DNA of 17,711 bases from contig CAZOKO010000054.1 of assembly GCA_964580455.1 (NCBI GenBank), positions 1 to 17,711 of the forward strand, written 5' to 3'. Shown in pieces: positions 1-5,716 of this stretch. Every line of letters begins with the position of its first letter. The first letter of the stretch is position 1. This DNA comes from CAZOKO01 sp964580455 (GTDB lineage: Bacteria > Desulfobacterota > WTBG01). The notes beneath the pieces are model-generated. The model saw nothing but the letters and a program-made list of their open reading frames with translations, was not told where the DNA came from and searched no databases. The position numbers and the translations under genes are program-made.

Positions 1-117
1 CACTATTTCAACCATGCATAGAATAACCACTTGCCTCAACTTATTGAGAACTTACCTTTTTACTATTTACAAAGGAGGATTTCTGTGTATTAATGTAGAG
101 TACACAAAGAATATTAT

Positions 118-146
118 TTGGGATATTCAAATGAGACCACTATAAG
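118..146 (+). promoter_or_regulatory. Candidate sigma70 promoter for the secreted-protein gene
   Basis: A -35-like TTGGGA (118-123) and a -10-like TATAAG (141-146) are separated by 17 bases. Transcription would start near 153, leaving a leader of about 65 bases before the ATG at 217. The match is by eye only and the -35 is a weak 4/6. Confidence 0.4.
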
Positions 147-216
147 ACATAGCCCCGCTTTTTCTTGGATATAAATCTGAGGAGGTGGGGTTGTCTGTTT
201 GAGAAAAGAGGAACCC

Positions 217-858
217 ATGAAAATAAAAACATTTATAGCCTCTATCTTACTGCTGGGTATAGCGTTAATTAATTTCTCAGAAGCATTAGTGATAAATGAG
301 CATTTAATGACCAAGGAAAATCCATCGGAAAACTGTATCCCACCCACATCAACTAACAGTTTTAGCATTGATGATGAACGTGCTTATTCATGGCTTTTAT
401 TCAGTGGTTTTATGTCAGGAGATAGGATTGATTGGAAATTTTATGCTCCAAATAACATCTTATATGATACGTATGCGGCTGTTCCTCCTCCTTTTCAACC
501 ACCCCAAGGGTGTACGTGGGGGTGGATGCAAATTTCTCCGTTTGATGTTCCTGCAGGGAATTGGCACATTGATGTCTATGTTAATAATGGTTATGAATTT
601 ACAGAAAACTTTACCATCACTCCAGAAAGTCCATGTCCTGCAAAAGAAATTTATGGCGAGTATGCAATAGAAACTGAGCTTCTAAGATATTTCCGTGATA
701 ACATATTAAGCCAAACCCCAGCAGGGCAGGAAATTATAAACCTGTACTACGAATGGAGTCCCGTGATAGTTAGGGCGATGGAAGCGGATGAAGCATTCAA
801 AGAAGAAGTGAAGGAAATGATTGATGGTTTTTTGGGGCTGATTGGGGAAGAAGAGTAA
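217..858 (+). CDS. Secreted protein with CFI-box-like C-terminal domain
   Basis: This is a 213-residue protein of unknown function. Residues 1-23 are a classic signal peptide: a KIK n-region, a hydrophobic ISILLLGIAL-type core and cleavage after SEA, so the product is exported. Residues about 40-135 are rich in aromatic and beta-type segments with cysteines at 40 and 99, and look like a small beta-sandwich. Residues 140-205 start with CPAKEIYG and continue into an ETELLRYFRDN helix and an LYYEWSP motif. This pattern resembles the CFI-box C-terminal domain of deltaproteobacterial exported proteins, but with the CFIATAAYG opening degenerated. I chose ATG 217, with GAGGAA just upstream, over an in-frame TTG at 199 because 217 puts the signal peptide at the N-terminus. 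The gene stands alone between a candidate promoter and a terminator. The family call is from memory. Confidence 0.75.
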   Translation: MKIKTFIASILLLGIALINFSEALVINEHLMTKENPSENCIPPTSTNSFSIDDERAYSWLLFSGFMSGDRIDWKFYAPNNILYDTYAAVPPPFQPPQGCTWGWMQISPFDVPAGNWHIDVYVNNGYEFTENFTITPESPCPAKEIYGEYAIETELLRYFRDNILSQTPAGQEIINLYYEWSPVIVRAMEADEAFKEEVKEMIDGFLGLIGEEE

Positions 859-885
859 TAGATTTTCTGATTTGACAGACATTTT

Positions 886-913
886 AAAAGGCAGGGTTTA
901 GGCTCTGCCTTTT
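886..913 (+). terminator. Rho-independent terminator after the secreted-protein gene
   Basis: The nine-base arms AAAAGGCAG (886-894) and CTGCCTTTT (905-913) are perfectly complementary. They extend inward by a G-U and a G-C pair to an 11-bp stem with a short loop, and end in a run of T. The hairpin lies 28 bases after the stop codon at 858. The A-rich left arm could also let it work on the other strand. Confidence 0.65.
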
Positions 914-925
914 GCTCTATATTGT

Positions 926-955
926 GTGTCAACAATTGAGCTCAATTATTAACAC
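926..955. repeat. 30-bp near-perfect palindrome centred at 940/941
   Basis: The core AATTGAGCTCAATT (934-947) is a perfect 14-bp palindrome. Symmetry continues outward to GTGT (926-929) and ACAC (952-955), with only two mismatched pairs (930/951 and 933/948). It ends where similarity to the recombinase relic begins. It could be a protein-binding operator, fused inverted ends of a mobile element, or a recombination site. The sequence alone does not decide. Confidence 0.6.
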
Positions 956-1159
956 TACTACCTTACCACGGTCAAGGAACTCCTGGGTCATAAGACAATA
1001 AACATGACCATGCGGTATGCACACTTAGCACCTTCTCACAAAGTTAAGGCAGTCGATATGCTGGACTCCACCATTAATGGCAAATCTACTTCACAATTAC
1101 TTCACAATTTTAAGAATCAAAGCACAAAAAAGCACCCACACAAATGTGTAAGTGCTTGA
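953..1159 (+). pseudogene. C-terminal relic of a phage-type tyrosine recombinase (integrase)
   Basis: The frame from 953 to the TGA at 1157-1159 reads LTTVKELLGHKTINMTMRY, then AHLAPSHKVKAVDMLD. This is the end of the catalytic domain of tyrosine recombinases: the LLGHK segment with an active-site histidine (codon at 989) and the TMRYAHL segment with the nucleophilic tyrosine (codon at 1016). Everything upstream is missing: a TAA lies in frame at 950-952, and the arm-binding domain, core domain and both catalytic arginines are not in the window. There is no start codon or ribosome-binding site. The fragment points at the 3' end of tRNA-Ala and stops 6 bases from it, the usual layout of an element integrated at a tRNA. 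It is most likely what remained after the element was lost. Confidence 0.82.
1126..1157 (-). terminator. Rho-independent terminator of tRNA-Ala
   Basis: Read on the minus strand, an arm beginning AAGCAC pairs with an arm ending GTGCTT through about 12 base pairs, including two G-U pairs, closing a 4-base loop. A run of six T follows (1126-1131). It begins 8 bases after the CCA end of the tRNA. The same bases form the last codons of the recombinase relic on the plus strand. Confidence 0.8.
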
Positions 1160-1165
1160 TTTCTC

Positions 1166-1241
1166 TGGTGGAGCTGAGGGGGCTCGAACCCCTGACCTTT
1201 TGACTGCCAGTCAAATGCTCTCCCAGCTGAGCTACAGCCCC
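1166..1241 (-). tRNA. tRNA-Ala (GGC anticodon)
   Basis: The 76-base minus-strand sequence folds as a complete cloverleaf. The 7-bp acceptor stem GGGGCTG/CAGCTCC contains the G3-U70 wobble that marks alanine tRNAs. The D arm is GCTC..GAGC. The anticodon stem TTTGA/TCAAA encloses the loop CTGGCAG, with anticodon GGC at 1206-1208. The T arm is AGGGG-TTCGAGC-CCCCT. The discriminator is A73 and CCA is encoded (1166-1168). It reads alanine codons GCC/GCU. A candidate promoter lies upstream and a strong hairpin terminator follows, so it appears to be a single-gene unit. The adjacent recombinase relic indicates its 3' end was an integration target. Confidence 0.97.
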
Positions 1242-1265
1242 ATCCAAACGACCACCAGTTTCTAT

Positions 1266-1293
1266 ATCTTATTAAAGACAGAAAACTTTACAA
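1266..1293 (-). promoter_or_regulatory. Candidate promoter of tRNA-Ala
   Basis: On the minus strand, TTGTAA (1288-1293) and TAAGAT (1266-1271) are 16 bases apart. The -10 ends 24 bases before the tRNA 5' end. Each hexamer is an imperfect match, so this is a plausible but unproven sigma70 promoter. Confidence 0.4.
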
Positions 1294-1303
1294 GCAACCG
1301 ACA

Positions 1304-1350
1304 TATTCCATCCATATGGAATAATGGAGTAATGGAGTAATGGAATATTG
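1304..1350. repeat. Short inverted and tandem repeat cluster
   Basis: TATTCCAT (1304-1311) and ATGGAATA (1316-1323) form a perfect inverted repeat with a 4-base loop. It runs into three 8-bp tandem units of TAATGGAG (1322-1329, 1330-1337, and 1338-1345 with one change). TGGAATA recurs at 1341-1347 and can also pair with the left arm. It lies between the tRNA promoter and the next gene and has no coding sense. From memory it resembles a class of ATTCCA-rich intergenic repeats seen in environmental bacterial genomes. Confidence 0.6.
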
Positions 1351-1389
1351 AAGTACTGAAAAATATTGCAAGCACAGTGAACTGCTAAA

Positions 1390-1402
1390 AATGATTATCA
1401 TT
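1390..1402. promoter_or_regulatory. Perfect 13-bp palindrome, possible Fur-like operator
   Basis: AATGAT-T-ATCATT is a perfect palindrome centred on 1396, about 115 bases before the next plus-strand gene. It resembles the central part of the Fur/DtxR-type consensus (ATGATAATCATT), but the outer repeat of a full Fur box is missing. Chance occurrence in this AT-rich spacer is possible. Confidence 0.25.
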
Positions 1403-1474
1403 CAATTTTTTGATTTTGTCAACTTCTTTCCCAGCATCAATTTTTGTTTTTAAAATAACTTTTTTTGTGGTAGT

Positions 1475-1504
1475 CTTATTAAGATTAAAAACTCTTTTAA
1501 TAAG
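1475..1504 (+). promoter_or_regulatory. Inverted repeat reaching the ribosome-binding site of the next gene
   Basis: CTTATTAA (1475-1482) is perfectly complementary to TTAATAAG (1497-1504). The right arm includes the first bases of the AAGGTGG ribosome-binding site (1502-1508). In RNA the hairpin could partly hide that site. It is weak (A-U rich), so a role is speculative; it may equally be an operator. Confidence 0.35.
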
Positions 1505-1516
1505 GTGGTGAAATCC

Positions 1517-1918
1517 ATGCAGAGAATATATTTTTTTATTGTCATAGCAGCGATTGTTTTTGCAGTATCTTACATTGAGCCCATAAAAAACTTTCTTAAT
1601 CCTTCAGGTAAGATGCAAGAGACAAAAACTTTCGAGAAAGAATCTCTGGGCAGTGATGATTCCGACGAGCAGTTGGGGATTAAGCTTTACAGTGTGGCAA
1701 CTAAATTGTCGGACTTACAGGGGAAAGCACAGCTTCTAAAAATGGCTAAAGAGAATAGAGAATGGCTTGAAAGTGAGGATTATACCCGTCTGGATGATTT
1801 GATCAAGGCCACGGAAGATGACTTAAGGAGAACCGAAGCGGAGTATCAAAAGACAAAGGAAGAATATGCCAAGAGAACAGTCCAGAAGATGCTTAAGGAA
1901 TTCTCTGCGAAAAATTAG
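1517..1918 (+). CDS. Unrecognised small membrane-anchored, coiled-coil-like protein
   Basis: This is a 133-residue protein I do not recognise. Residues about 4-20 form one hydrophobic helix (YFFIVIAAIVFAVSY) after a short start, consistent with an N-terminal membrane anchor or uncleaved signal and a body outside the cytoplasm. Residues 30-55 are polar and acidic. Residues 56-130 are highly charged and helix-forming (ATEDDLRRTEAEYQKTKEEY) and probably form a coiled coil or helical hairpin. I prefer ATG 1517 because AAGGTGG lies 8 bases upstream. In-frame GTG codons at 1505 and 1508 overlap that site and would add only four residues before the anchor. The gene is alone, reading away from the tRNA and converging with khpA, with only 18 bases between the two stops. 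Function is unknown. Confidence 0.7.
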   Translation: MQRIYFFIVIAAIVFAVSYIEPIKNFLNPSGKMQETKTFEKESLGSDDSDEQLGIKLYSVATKLSDLQGKAQLLKMAKENREWLESEDYTRLDDLIKATEDDLRRTEAEYQKTKEEYAKRTVQKMLKEFSAKN

Positions 1919-1942
1919 CTTAACCCATTCATAATATTAAGC
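1918..1942. terminator. Weak shared hairpin between convergent genes
   Basis: GCTTAA (1918-1923) and TTAAGC (1937-1942) are complementary across a 13-base loop, exactly where the plus-strand gene and khpA end. It could be a bidirectional terminator, but the stem is only 6 bp and no good T run follows. Confidence 0.25.
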
Positions 1943-2218
1943 GGGATTATCTTTCTGTCTATCTTCCTGTCTATCTTCCCGTCTATCTTCCTCAACAATT
2001 TCCAGGGTGGGCTTTTTCCCTAACTTTGCTGCTGCTGCCCTTAAAATTGTTCTAATCGCTTCAGCGTTCCTACCCCTTTTCCCGATGATTAATCCAAAGT
2101 CTTCCTTGGCAACCCGCAATTTGATAATAGAGGTTTTTTCTCCTTCAACTTCCGTAACCATGACTTCTTCAGGCTTGTCTACAATCGCTCTAGCCAGATA
2201 TTTCACCAATTCTTTCAT
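1937..2218 (-). CDS. khpA: KH-domain RNA-binding protein KhpA
   Basis: This 93-residue protein matches the small single-KH family (KhpA/YlqC). Members bind RNA in the cytoplasm and, in Gram-positives, pair with KhpB/Jag to affect cell division and RNA stability. The N-terminal MKELVKYLARAIVDKPEEV is typical of the family, and the KH loop GKRG is at residues 46-49 in LIIGKRGRNAEAIRTIL. The family usually stops soon after the last beta strand (LEIVEE). Here a charged tail EDRREDRQEDRQKDN follows, encoded by three 12-bp tandem units. The ATG is preceded by GAGGAG. In many genomes khpA sits between rpsP and rimM; here it follows a 60-codon gene and a promoter just past the alpha operon. The identification is secure; the biological role in this organism is inferred from the family. 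Confidence 0.9.
   Translation of the reverse strand: MKELVKYLARAIVDKPEEVMVTEVEGEKTSIIKLRVAKEDFGLIIGKRGRNAEAIRTILRAAAAKLGKKPTLEIVEEDRREDRQEDRQKDNPA
1955..1990. repeat. Three 12-bp tandem repeats inside khpA
   Basis: The units CTGTCTATCTTC (1955-1966 and 1967-1978) and CCGTCTATCTTC (1979-1990) are tandem copies with one base changed in the last. On the minus strand they encode repeats of E-D-R-Q/R in the KhpA tail. As multiples of 3 they change tail length without shifting frame. Confidence 0.9.
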
Positions 2219-2308
2219 CTCATCTCCTCAAACAGTTCTAGATTAAGACTTAAATCACCTTACCCCTTGCATAAAACCTGAATAGCAGAACTCATACGGG
2301 ATATCCAG

Positions 2309-2491
2309 TTAAATTAATACATCAACTGCTTTCCCTAAATCAGGGTCTTTTTCCCCTTTCCCCTTTTTCCTCTTTTGGGGTCGCTTGGTCATCTTTTCCC
2401 TTCTTCTCCTTTTTTCAGGAGATTCAATCTGTACCCTTAAAGGAGAAAAGGGGGGGATAACTTTACTGGTGGAATCAGGAGCATCAGGCAT
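2309..2491 (-). CDS. Unrecognised small basic protein
   Basis: This 60-residue product has no family I can name. The first 22 residues are neutral and proline-containing (PDAPDSTSKVIPPFSPLRVQ). Residues 23-47 are strongly basic (SPEKRRRREKMTKRPQKRKKGKGEK), and the end, DPDLGKAVDVLI, is acidic then hydrophobic. No signal peptide or membrane segment is seen; the basic middle suggests nucleic-acid or ribosome binding, which is inference only. The ORF is short, but a good ribosome-binding site (GGAGGG, 6 bases before the ATG) and a TTGACA-type promoter about 95 bases upstream support it as real. It is followed 90 bases later by khpA, probably in the same transcript. Confidence 0.65.
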   Translation of the reverse strand: MPDAPDSTSKVIPPFSPLRVQIESPEKRRRREKMTKRPQKRKKGKGEKDPDLGKAVDVLI

Positions 2492-2586
2492 AACTAACCC
2501 TCCGTATTTTGTTTTCTAAAGTGATATTAGATAGACACTTCTTTAAAAAACTGAAAAAGATTCCACAACGGATATATTATTTTTAA

Positions 2587-2615
2587 ATGCTACAATTTTT
2601 AACCTTCCATGTCAA
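2587..2615 (-). promoter_or_regulatory. Sigma70-type promoter for the small ORF and khpA
   Basis: On the minus strand a perfect TTGACA (2610-2615) is followed after exactly 17 bases by TAGCAT (2587-2592, 4/6 match to TATAAT). Transcription would begin near 2580, giving a leader of about 90 bases before the ATG at 2491. It lies in the roughly 220-base spacer after rplQ, in which I find no coding sequence and no clear rho-independent terminator. It would separate this pair of genes from the ribosomal operon. Confidence 0.6.
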
Positions 2616-2715
2616 TAAAAAAGAGTGGTAACAAGAGGAATAGGTGGAAGAAAGGTGAGGTTTTAGATAACTTCAAATGGGTGGTGACCGTCGTCTCGAG
2701 GGGAGAAACTCTTTG

Positions 2716-3159
2716 CTATTTGTCAGATTTTTCTTCTTGTGGAGTTTTATTTGCGGATTTTCTTTTAGCCCCTTTTGCTCCCTTAACAGCTGTCTTTTTC
2801 CCCTCCTGAGGGATTAGTTCAATAATTGATAAAGGAGCATTATCCCCTTTTCTCCTCCCCGATTTGATGATTCTAGTATATCCTCCCATTCTTTCTCTGT
2901 AGCGGGGGGCTATATCATTGAACAATTTCTGAACAATTTTCCTGCTGATTATGACTTTCAGTGCCTGGCGTCTGGCATGCAGGTCACCTCTTTTGCCCCA
3001 GGCAATCATTTTGTCGGCAACTTTTCTCAATTCTTTTGCCTTGGCATCAGTGGTTTCAATTTTCTCAAATTCAAGGAGGGAAGTAACCATATTTCTCAAA
3101 AGGGCCTTTCGGTGACTTGAAGTCCTATTAAGTTTCCTTCCTTCTTTCAGGTGCCTCAT
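2716..3159 (-). CDS. rplQ: 50S ribosomal protein L17
   Basis: This 147-residue L17 belongs to the large ribosomal subunit near the peptide exit side. The N-terminus MRHLKEGRKLNRTSSHRKAL and the segment ERMGGYTRIIKSGRRKGDNA are hallmarks of the family. The core of about 117 residues matches usual length. The last 30 residues are a lysine- and alanine-rich tail (KGAKGAKRKSANK) that many bacteria lack. AAGGAT precedes the ATG. It lies 16 bases after rpoA and is the last gene of the alpha cluster. Beyond it no gene continues the operon and a new promoter appears. Confidence 0.97.
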   Translation of the reverse strand: MRHLKEGRKLNRTSSHRKALLRNMVTSLLEFEKIETTDAKAKELRKVADKMIAWGKRGDLHARRQALKVIISRKIVQKLFNDIAPRYRERMGGYTRIIKSGRRKGDNAPLSIIELIPQEGKKTAVKGAKGAKRKSANKTPQEEKSDK

Positions 3160-3175
3160 TATTCAGATCCTTTTT

Positions 3176-4192
3176 TTATTTCTTCTTTGTTTTTTTCTTT
3201 TCTTCTTCCTTTTCCACGGCCGGAGGGAAGCTCTCAAGCTTCATTCCCAGACTGAGCCCCATTTCATTCAAGATCTCCTTGATTTCATTGAGTGACTTCC
3301 TGCCAAAGTTCTTAGTCTTTAGCATATCAGCTTCTGTCTTCTGTACTAACTCCCATATATATTTGATGCTGGCGTTCTTCAAACAGTTGGAAGAACGAAC
3401 GGAGAGCTCAAGCTCTTCAATGCTTCGATAGAGATTTTCATTAAATTTGGGTTTGTCTTCAACGGGTTCAGGCCCTATAGTAATGGGCTCTTCCTCAAAA
3501 TTAATGAAAACAGTTAATTGATCCTGAAGAATACGTGCTGCATAGGCTACCGCATCATCCGGTCGCAGACTTCCATCTGTCCAGACTTCCAGGGTTAGCC
3601 TGTCATAATCTGTTATTTGACCCACCCGCGCGTGAGTTATGTTGAAATTTACTCTTTTTATGGGGGAAAAGATAGCATCAATGGGGATAGTTCCTACTGG
3701 TTGACTGGTTTCTTTATTTCTTTCAGCAGGTACGTATCCCTTACCACGTTTGACTATCATTTCCATGTCAAACACCGTGTCTTTTGACAGGGTAGCAATA
3801 TGCGAATCAGGATTCAAAATTTCAACATTATTATTGGCAACAACATCCCCGGCTCTTAGTTTACCTTCCTTCTTCCCTTTTATTTTGATTACCTCAGGGC
3901 CTTCTGAGAAGAGTTTCAATCGAACCTCTTTTAAATTCAAGATGATATCTGTTACATCTTCTCTGACTCCAGGAATAGTTGAAAACTCATGAAGGATATC
4001 CTTAATTCTTACCGACGTGATAGCAGCACCTTGAATTGAAGAAAGCAAAATCCTACGCAATGAATTTCCTATGGTGTTGCCAAATCCTCTCTCAAAAGGC
4101 TCCGCAGTAAATTTTCCATATAGATCAGTTAATGTTTCTTCTTCAGGCTCTAATCTTTTGGGTTTTATTAGACTCTGCCAGTTTCTGTGCAT
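3176..4192 (-). CDS. rpoA: DNA-directed RNA polymerase subunit alpha
   Basis: This 338-residue protein is the alpha subunit, whose dimer seeds RNA polymerase assembly. The N-terminal domain (about 10-235) contains the dimer and beta-binding segment ERGFGNTIGNSLRRILLSS and GAAITSVRIKDILHEFSTIPG. The C-terminal domain (about 250-325) keeps the residues that contact UP-element DNA: R266 in VRSSNCLKN, followed by N and C, and GRKS in KTKNFGRKSLNEIK. The protein ends in an acidic-then-lysine tail (EKEEEKKKTKKK), slightly longer than in E. coli. The sequence reads as deltaproteobacterial-like. It sits between rpsD (33-base gap) and rplQ, so alpha production is tied to ribosome synthesis. AGAGGCG precedes the ATG. 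Confidence 0.99.
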   Translation of the reverse strand: MHRNWQSLIKPKRLEPEEETLTDLYGKFTAEPFERGFGNTIGNSLRRILLSSIQGAAITSVRIKDILHEFSTIPGVREDVTDIILNLKEVRLKLFSEGPEVIKIKGKKEGKLRAGDVVANNNVEILNPDSHIATLSKDTVFDMEMIVKRGKGYVPAERNKETSQPVGTIPIDAIFSPIKRVNFNITHARVGQITDYDRLTLEVWTDGSLRPDDAVAYAARILQDQLTVFINFEEEPITIGPEPVEDKPKFNENLYRSIEELELSVRSSNCLKNASIKYIWELVQKTEADMLKTKNFGRKSLNEIKEILNEMGLSLGMKLESFPPAVEKEEEKKKTKKK

Positions 4193-4225
4193 TTTTACGC
4201 CTCTTTATGAAACGGGTTAGATAGG

Positions 4226-4858
4226 TTAAATCTGTCTGCTTAAAAGCTCGACAATCAACTGCTCCTGGATAGGAATGGTAATATCTTCCCTAGTGGGGAG
4301 GTCTGAGAAATTTCCCTTGAAATGTTGCTTGTCCAACTCCAGCCAACGCGGCACCCCTCTCCTTTCAACAGATTCAAGGGATTCAGCAATTCGGACTACC
4401 TTTCTACTTTTTTCCTTTGGTTCAATGGTATCCCCTGGTTTAAGTAGGTAGGAAGGTATGTCTACCAGCTTGTTGTTGACAAGGAAGTGCCTATGGCATA
4501 CCAACTGTCTTGCTTCATTACGGGTGCTAGCAAAGCCCAAGCGAAAAACCACATTGTCCAATCTTCTTTCAAGAAGAATGAGGAAGTTCTCCCCCGTTGC
4601 ACCTCTTTGACGAGAAGCCTTCCTAAAATAGTTTCTACACTGCTTTTCAAGAATGCCGTAGATTCTTTTAACTTTCTGTTTTTCCCTTAACTGATTACCA
4701 AAGTCAGAAAATTTGCGGCGCAAACGACCGTGCTGCCCAGGAGCATAGTTTCTTCTTTCAACTGCACACCTATCTGTGTAACAACGTTCCCCCTTTAGAA
4801 AAAGTTTTAGGCCTTCTCTACGGCACCGTCTGCATACTGCACCTCTGTATCTTGCCAA
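4226..4858 (-). CDS. rpsD: 30S ribosomal protein S4
   Basis: This 210-residue protein is a primary 16S rRNA-binding protein that nucleates the 5' body of the small subunit. The N-terminus holds four cysteines (C9, C12, C26, C31), the zinc-binding C+ form. The S4 RNA-binding fold lies around residues 97-145 (RLDNVVFRLGFASTRNEA and HRHFLVNN). The C-terminal block PRWLELDKQHFKGNFSDLPTREDI is typical. The start codon is TTG at 4856-4858, fixed by AGGAGG six bases upstream and by the conserved MARYRG beginning. In E. coli S4 represses its own operon; no matching leader could be identified here. It lies 40 bases after rpsK. Confidence 0.98.
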   Translation of the reverse strand: MARYRGAVCRRCRREGLKLFLKGERCYTDRCAVERRNYAPGQHGRLRRKFSDFGNQLREKQKVKRIYGILEKQCRNYFRKASRQRGATGENFLILLERRLDNVVFRLGFASTRNEARQLVCHRHFLVNNKLVDIPSYLLKPGDTIEPKEKSRKVVRIAESLESVERRGVPRWLELDKQHFKGNFSDLPTREDITIPIQEQLIVELLSRQI

Positions 4859-4898
4859 TTGTATCCTCCTTGCTCAGAAGACATGTGAATAAATTCAG

Positions 4899-5294
4899 TT
4901 ACACCCTTCTCCTTTTTGGTTGTCTACACCCATTATGGGGAATTGGCGTAACATCACGTATCAATTTTATGTTTAGTCCTATCGACTGAAGAGAACGAAG
5001 CGCTGCCTCTCTACCTGCCCCGGGGCCTTTAACGTAAACCTCGAGATTCTTCAAGCCGTGCACCATCGCCTTTTTAGCAGCATCCTCTGCTGCTTGTTGT
5101 GCAGCATAGGGTGTACTTTTTCTGGAACCTTTAAAACCTCTGGTTCCTGCGCTGGACCAGGCTATAACGTTACCACCCATATCAGTAATGGTGATAATAG
5201 TATTATTGAAAGTGGACTGAATGTGTGCAACGCCGTCTTGAACATTTTTTTTCACTTTCTTTTTTCTGAAAGCCTTTTTCTTCCCTTCAGCCAT
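4899..5294 (-). CDS. rpsK: 30S ribosomal protein S11
   Basis: This 131-residue protein binds the platform of the small subunit near the mRNA exit. Conserved blocks are VAHIQSTFNNTIITITD, WSSAGTRGFKGSRKSTPYAA, VKGPGAGREAALR and the ending PIPHNGCRQPKRRRV, where most bacteria have CRPPKRRRV. AGGAGA lies just ahead of the ATG. It follows rpsM by 21 bases, in standard alpha-operon order. Confidence 0.98.
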   Translation of the reverse strand: MAEGKKKAFRKKKVKKNVQDGVAHIQSTFNNTIITITDMGGNVIAWSSAGTRGFKGSRKSTPYAAQQAAEDAAKKAMVHGLKNLEVYVKGPGAGREAALRSLQSIGLNIKLIRDVTPIPHNGCRQPKRRRV

Positions 5295-5315
5295 TTATTC
5301 TCCTATCTAATTAAT

Positions 5316-5693
5316 TTATGAAGCCTTGCTTTTTCTTCCCACCATTTTTCGTCTGGGTCCCTTCCTGGTTCTTGCATTAGTAGAAGACCTCTGTCCCCTG
5401 GTTGGTAGAGATTTCCTGTGGCGCAACCCTCTGTAAGTACCCAGGTCCATCAGCCTTTTGATGTTCATGGATACTTCTCTTCTCAAGTCACCCTCGACCT
5501 TGCAGGTGCTGTCAATTACTCCTCTTATTCGTGCTACCTCCTGATCATCCAGCTGACTTGATTTCCTTTGAGGATCAATTTCCAGTTGCTCCAGGATTTT
5601 TTTTGAACTCGATTTTCCAATACCATAAATGTAAGTTAAAGCGACTTCAATATTCTTGTTTTTGGGAAGATCAACGCCTGCAATTCGTGCCAA
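5316..5693 (-). CDS. rpsM: 30S ribosomal protein S13
   Basis: This 125-residue protein sits in the head of the small subunit and touches the large subunit and P-site tRNA. ARIAGVDLPKNKNIEVALTYIYGIG begins the family pattern. The GLRHRKSLPTRGQRS segment and the basic tail ARTRKGPRRKMVGRKSKAS complete it. The start is TTG at 5691-5693, the only codon that places the conserved ARIAGVDLP at the N-terminus, with GGAGGA upstream. It follows rpmJ by 23 bases. Confidence 0.98.
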   Translation of the reverse strand: MARIAGVDLPKNKNIEVALTYIYGIGKSSSKKILEQLEIDPQRKSSQLDDQEVARIRGVIDSTCKVEGDLRREVSMNIKRLMDLGTYRGLRHRKSLPTRGQRSSTNARTRKGPRRKMVGRKSKAS

Positions 5694-5716
5694 TTTCTGG
5701 TCTCCTCCTTTTCAGT

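Noticed and set aside
71..96. AAAGGAGG near the left end as a ribosome-binding site
   Set aside because: The following starts run into stops within a few codons (GTG TAT TAA; ATG TAG), so no gene follows it.
199..216. TTG start at 199 for the secreted protein
   Set aside because: It adds a charged extension before a complete signal peptide; ATG 217 has its own GAGGAA site.
368..670. Plus-strand 100-codon frame inside the secreted-protein gene
   Set aside because: It is out of frame with a gene having a signal peptide, promoter and terminator; its composition (many M, L) is a shifted-frame artefact.
1152..1340. Plus-strand 62-codon frame across the tRNA
   Set aside because: Its GAEGARTPDLLTASQMLSQLSYSP peptide is the antisense translation of tRNA-Ala, a well-known annotation artefact.
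2616..2715. Terminator after rplQ
   Set aside because: I looked for a GC stem plus T run on the minus strand and found only a short GGTCACC palindrome without a T run.
2609..2809. Plus-strand 66-codon frame between the alpha operon and the small ORF
   Set aside because: It overlaps the end of rplQ antisense, starts on top of the minus-strand promoter and has no good ribosome-binding site.
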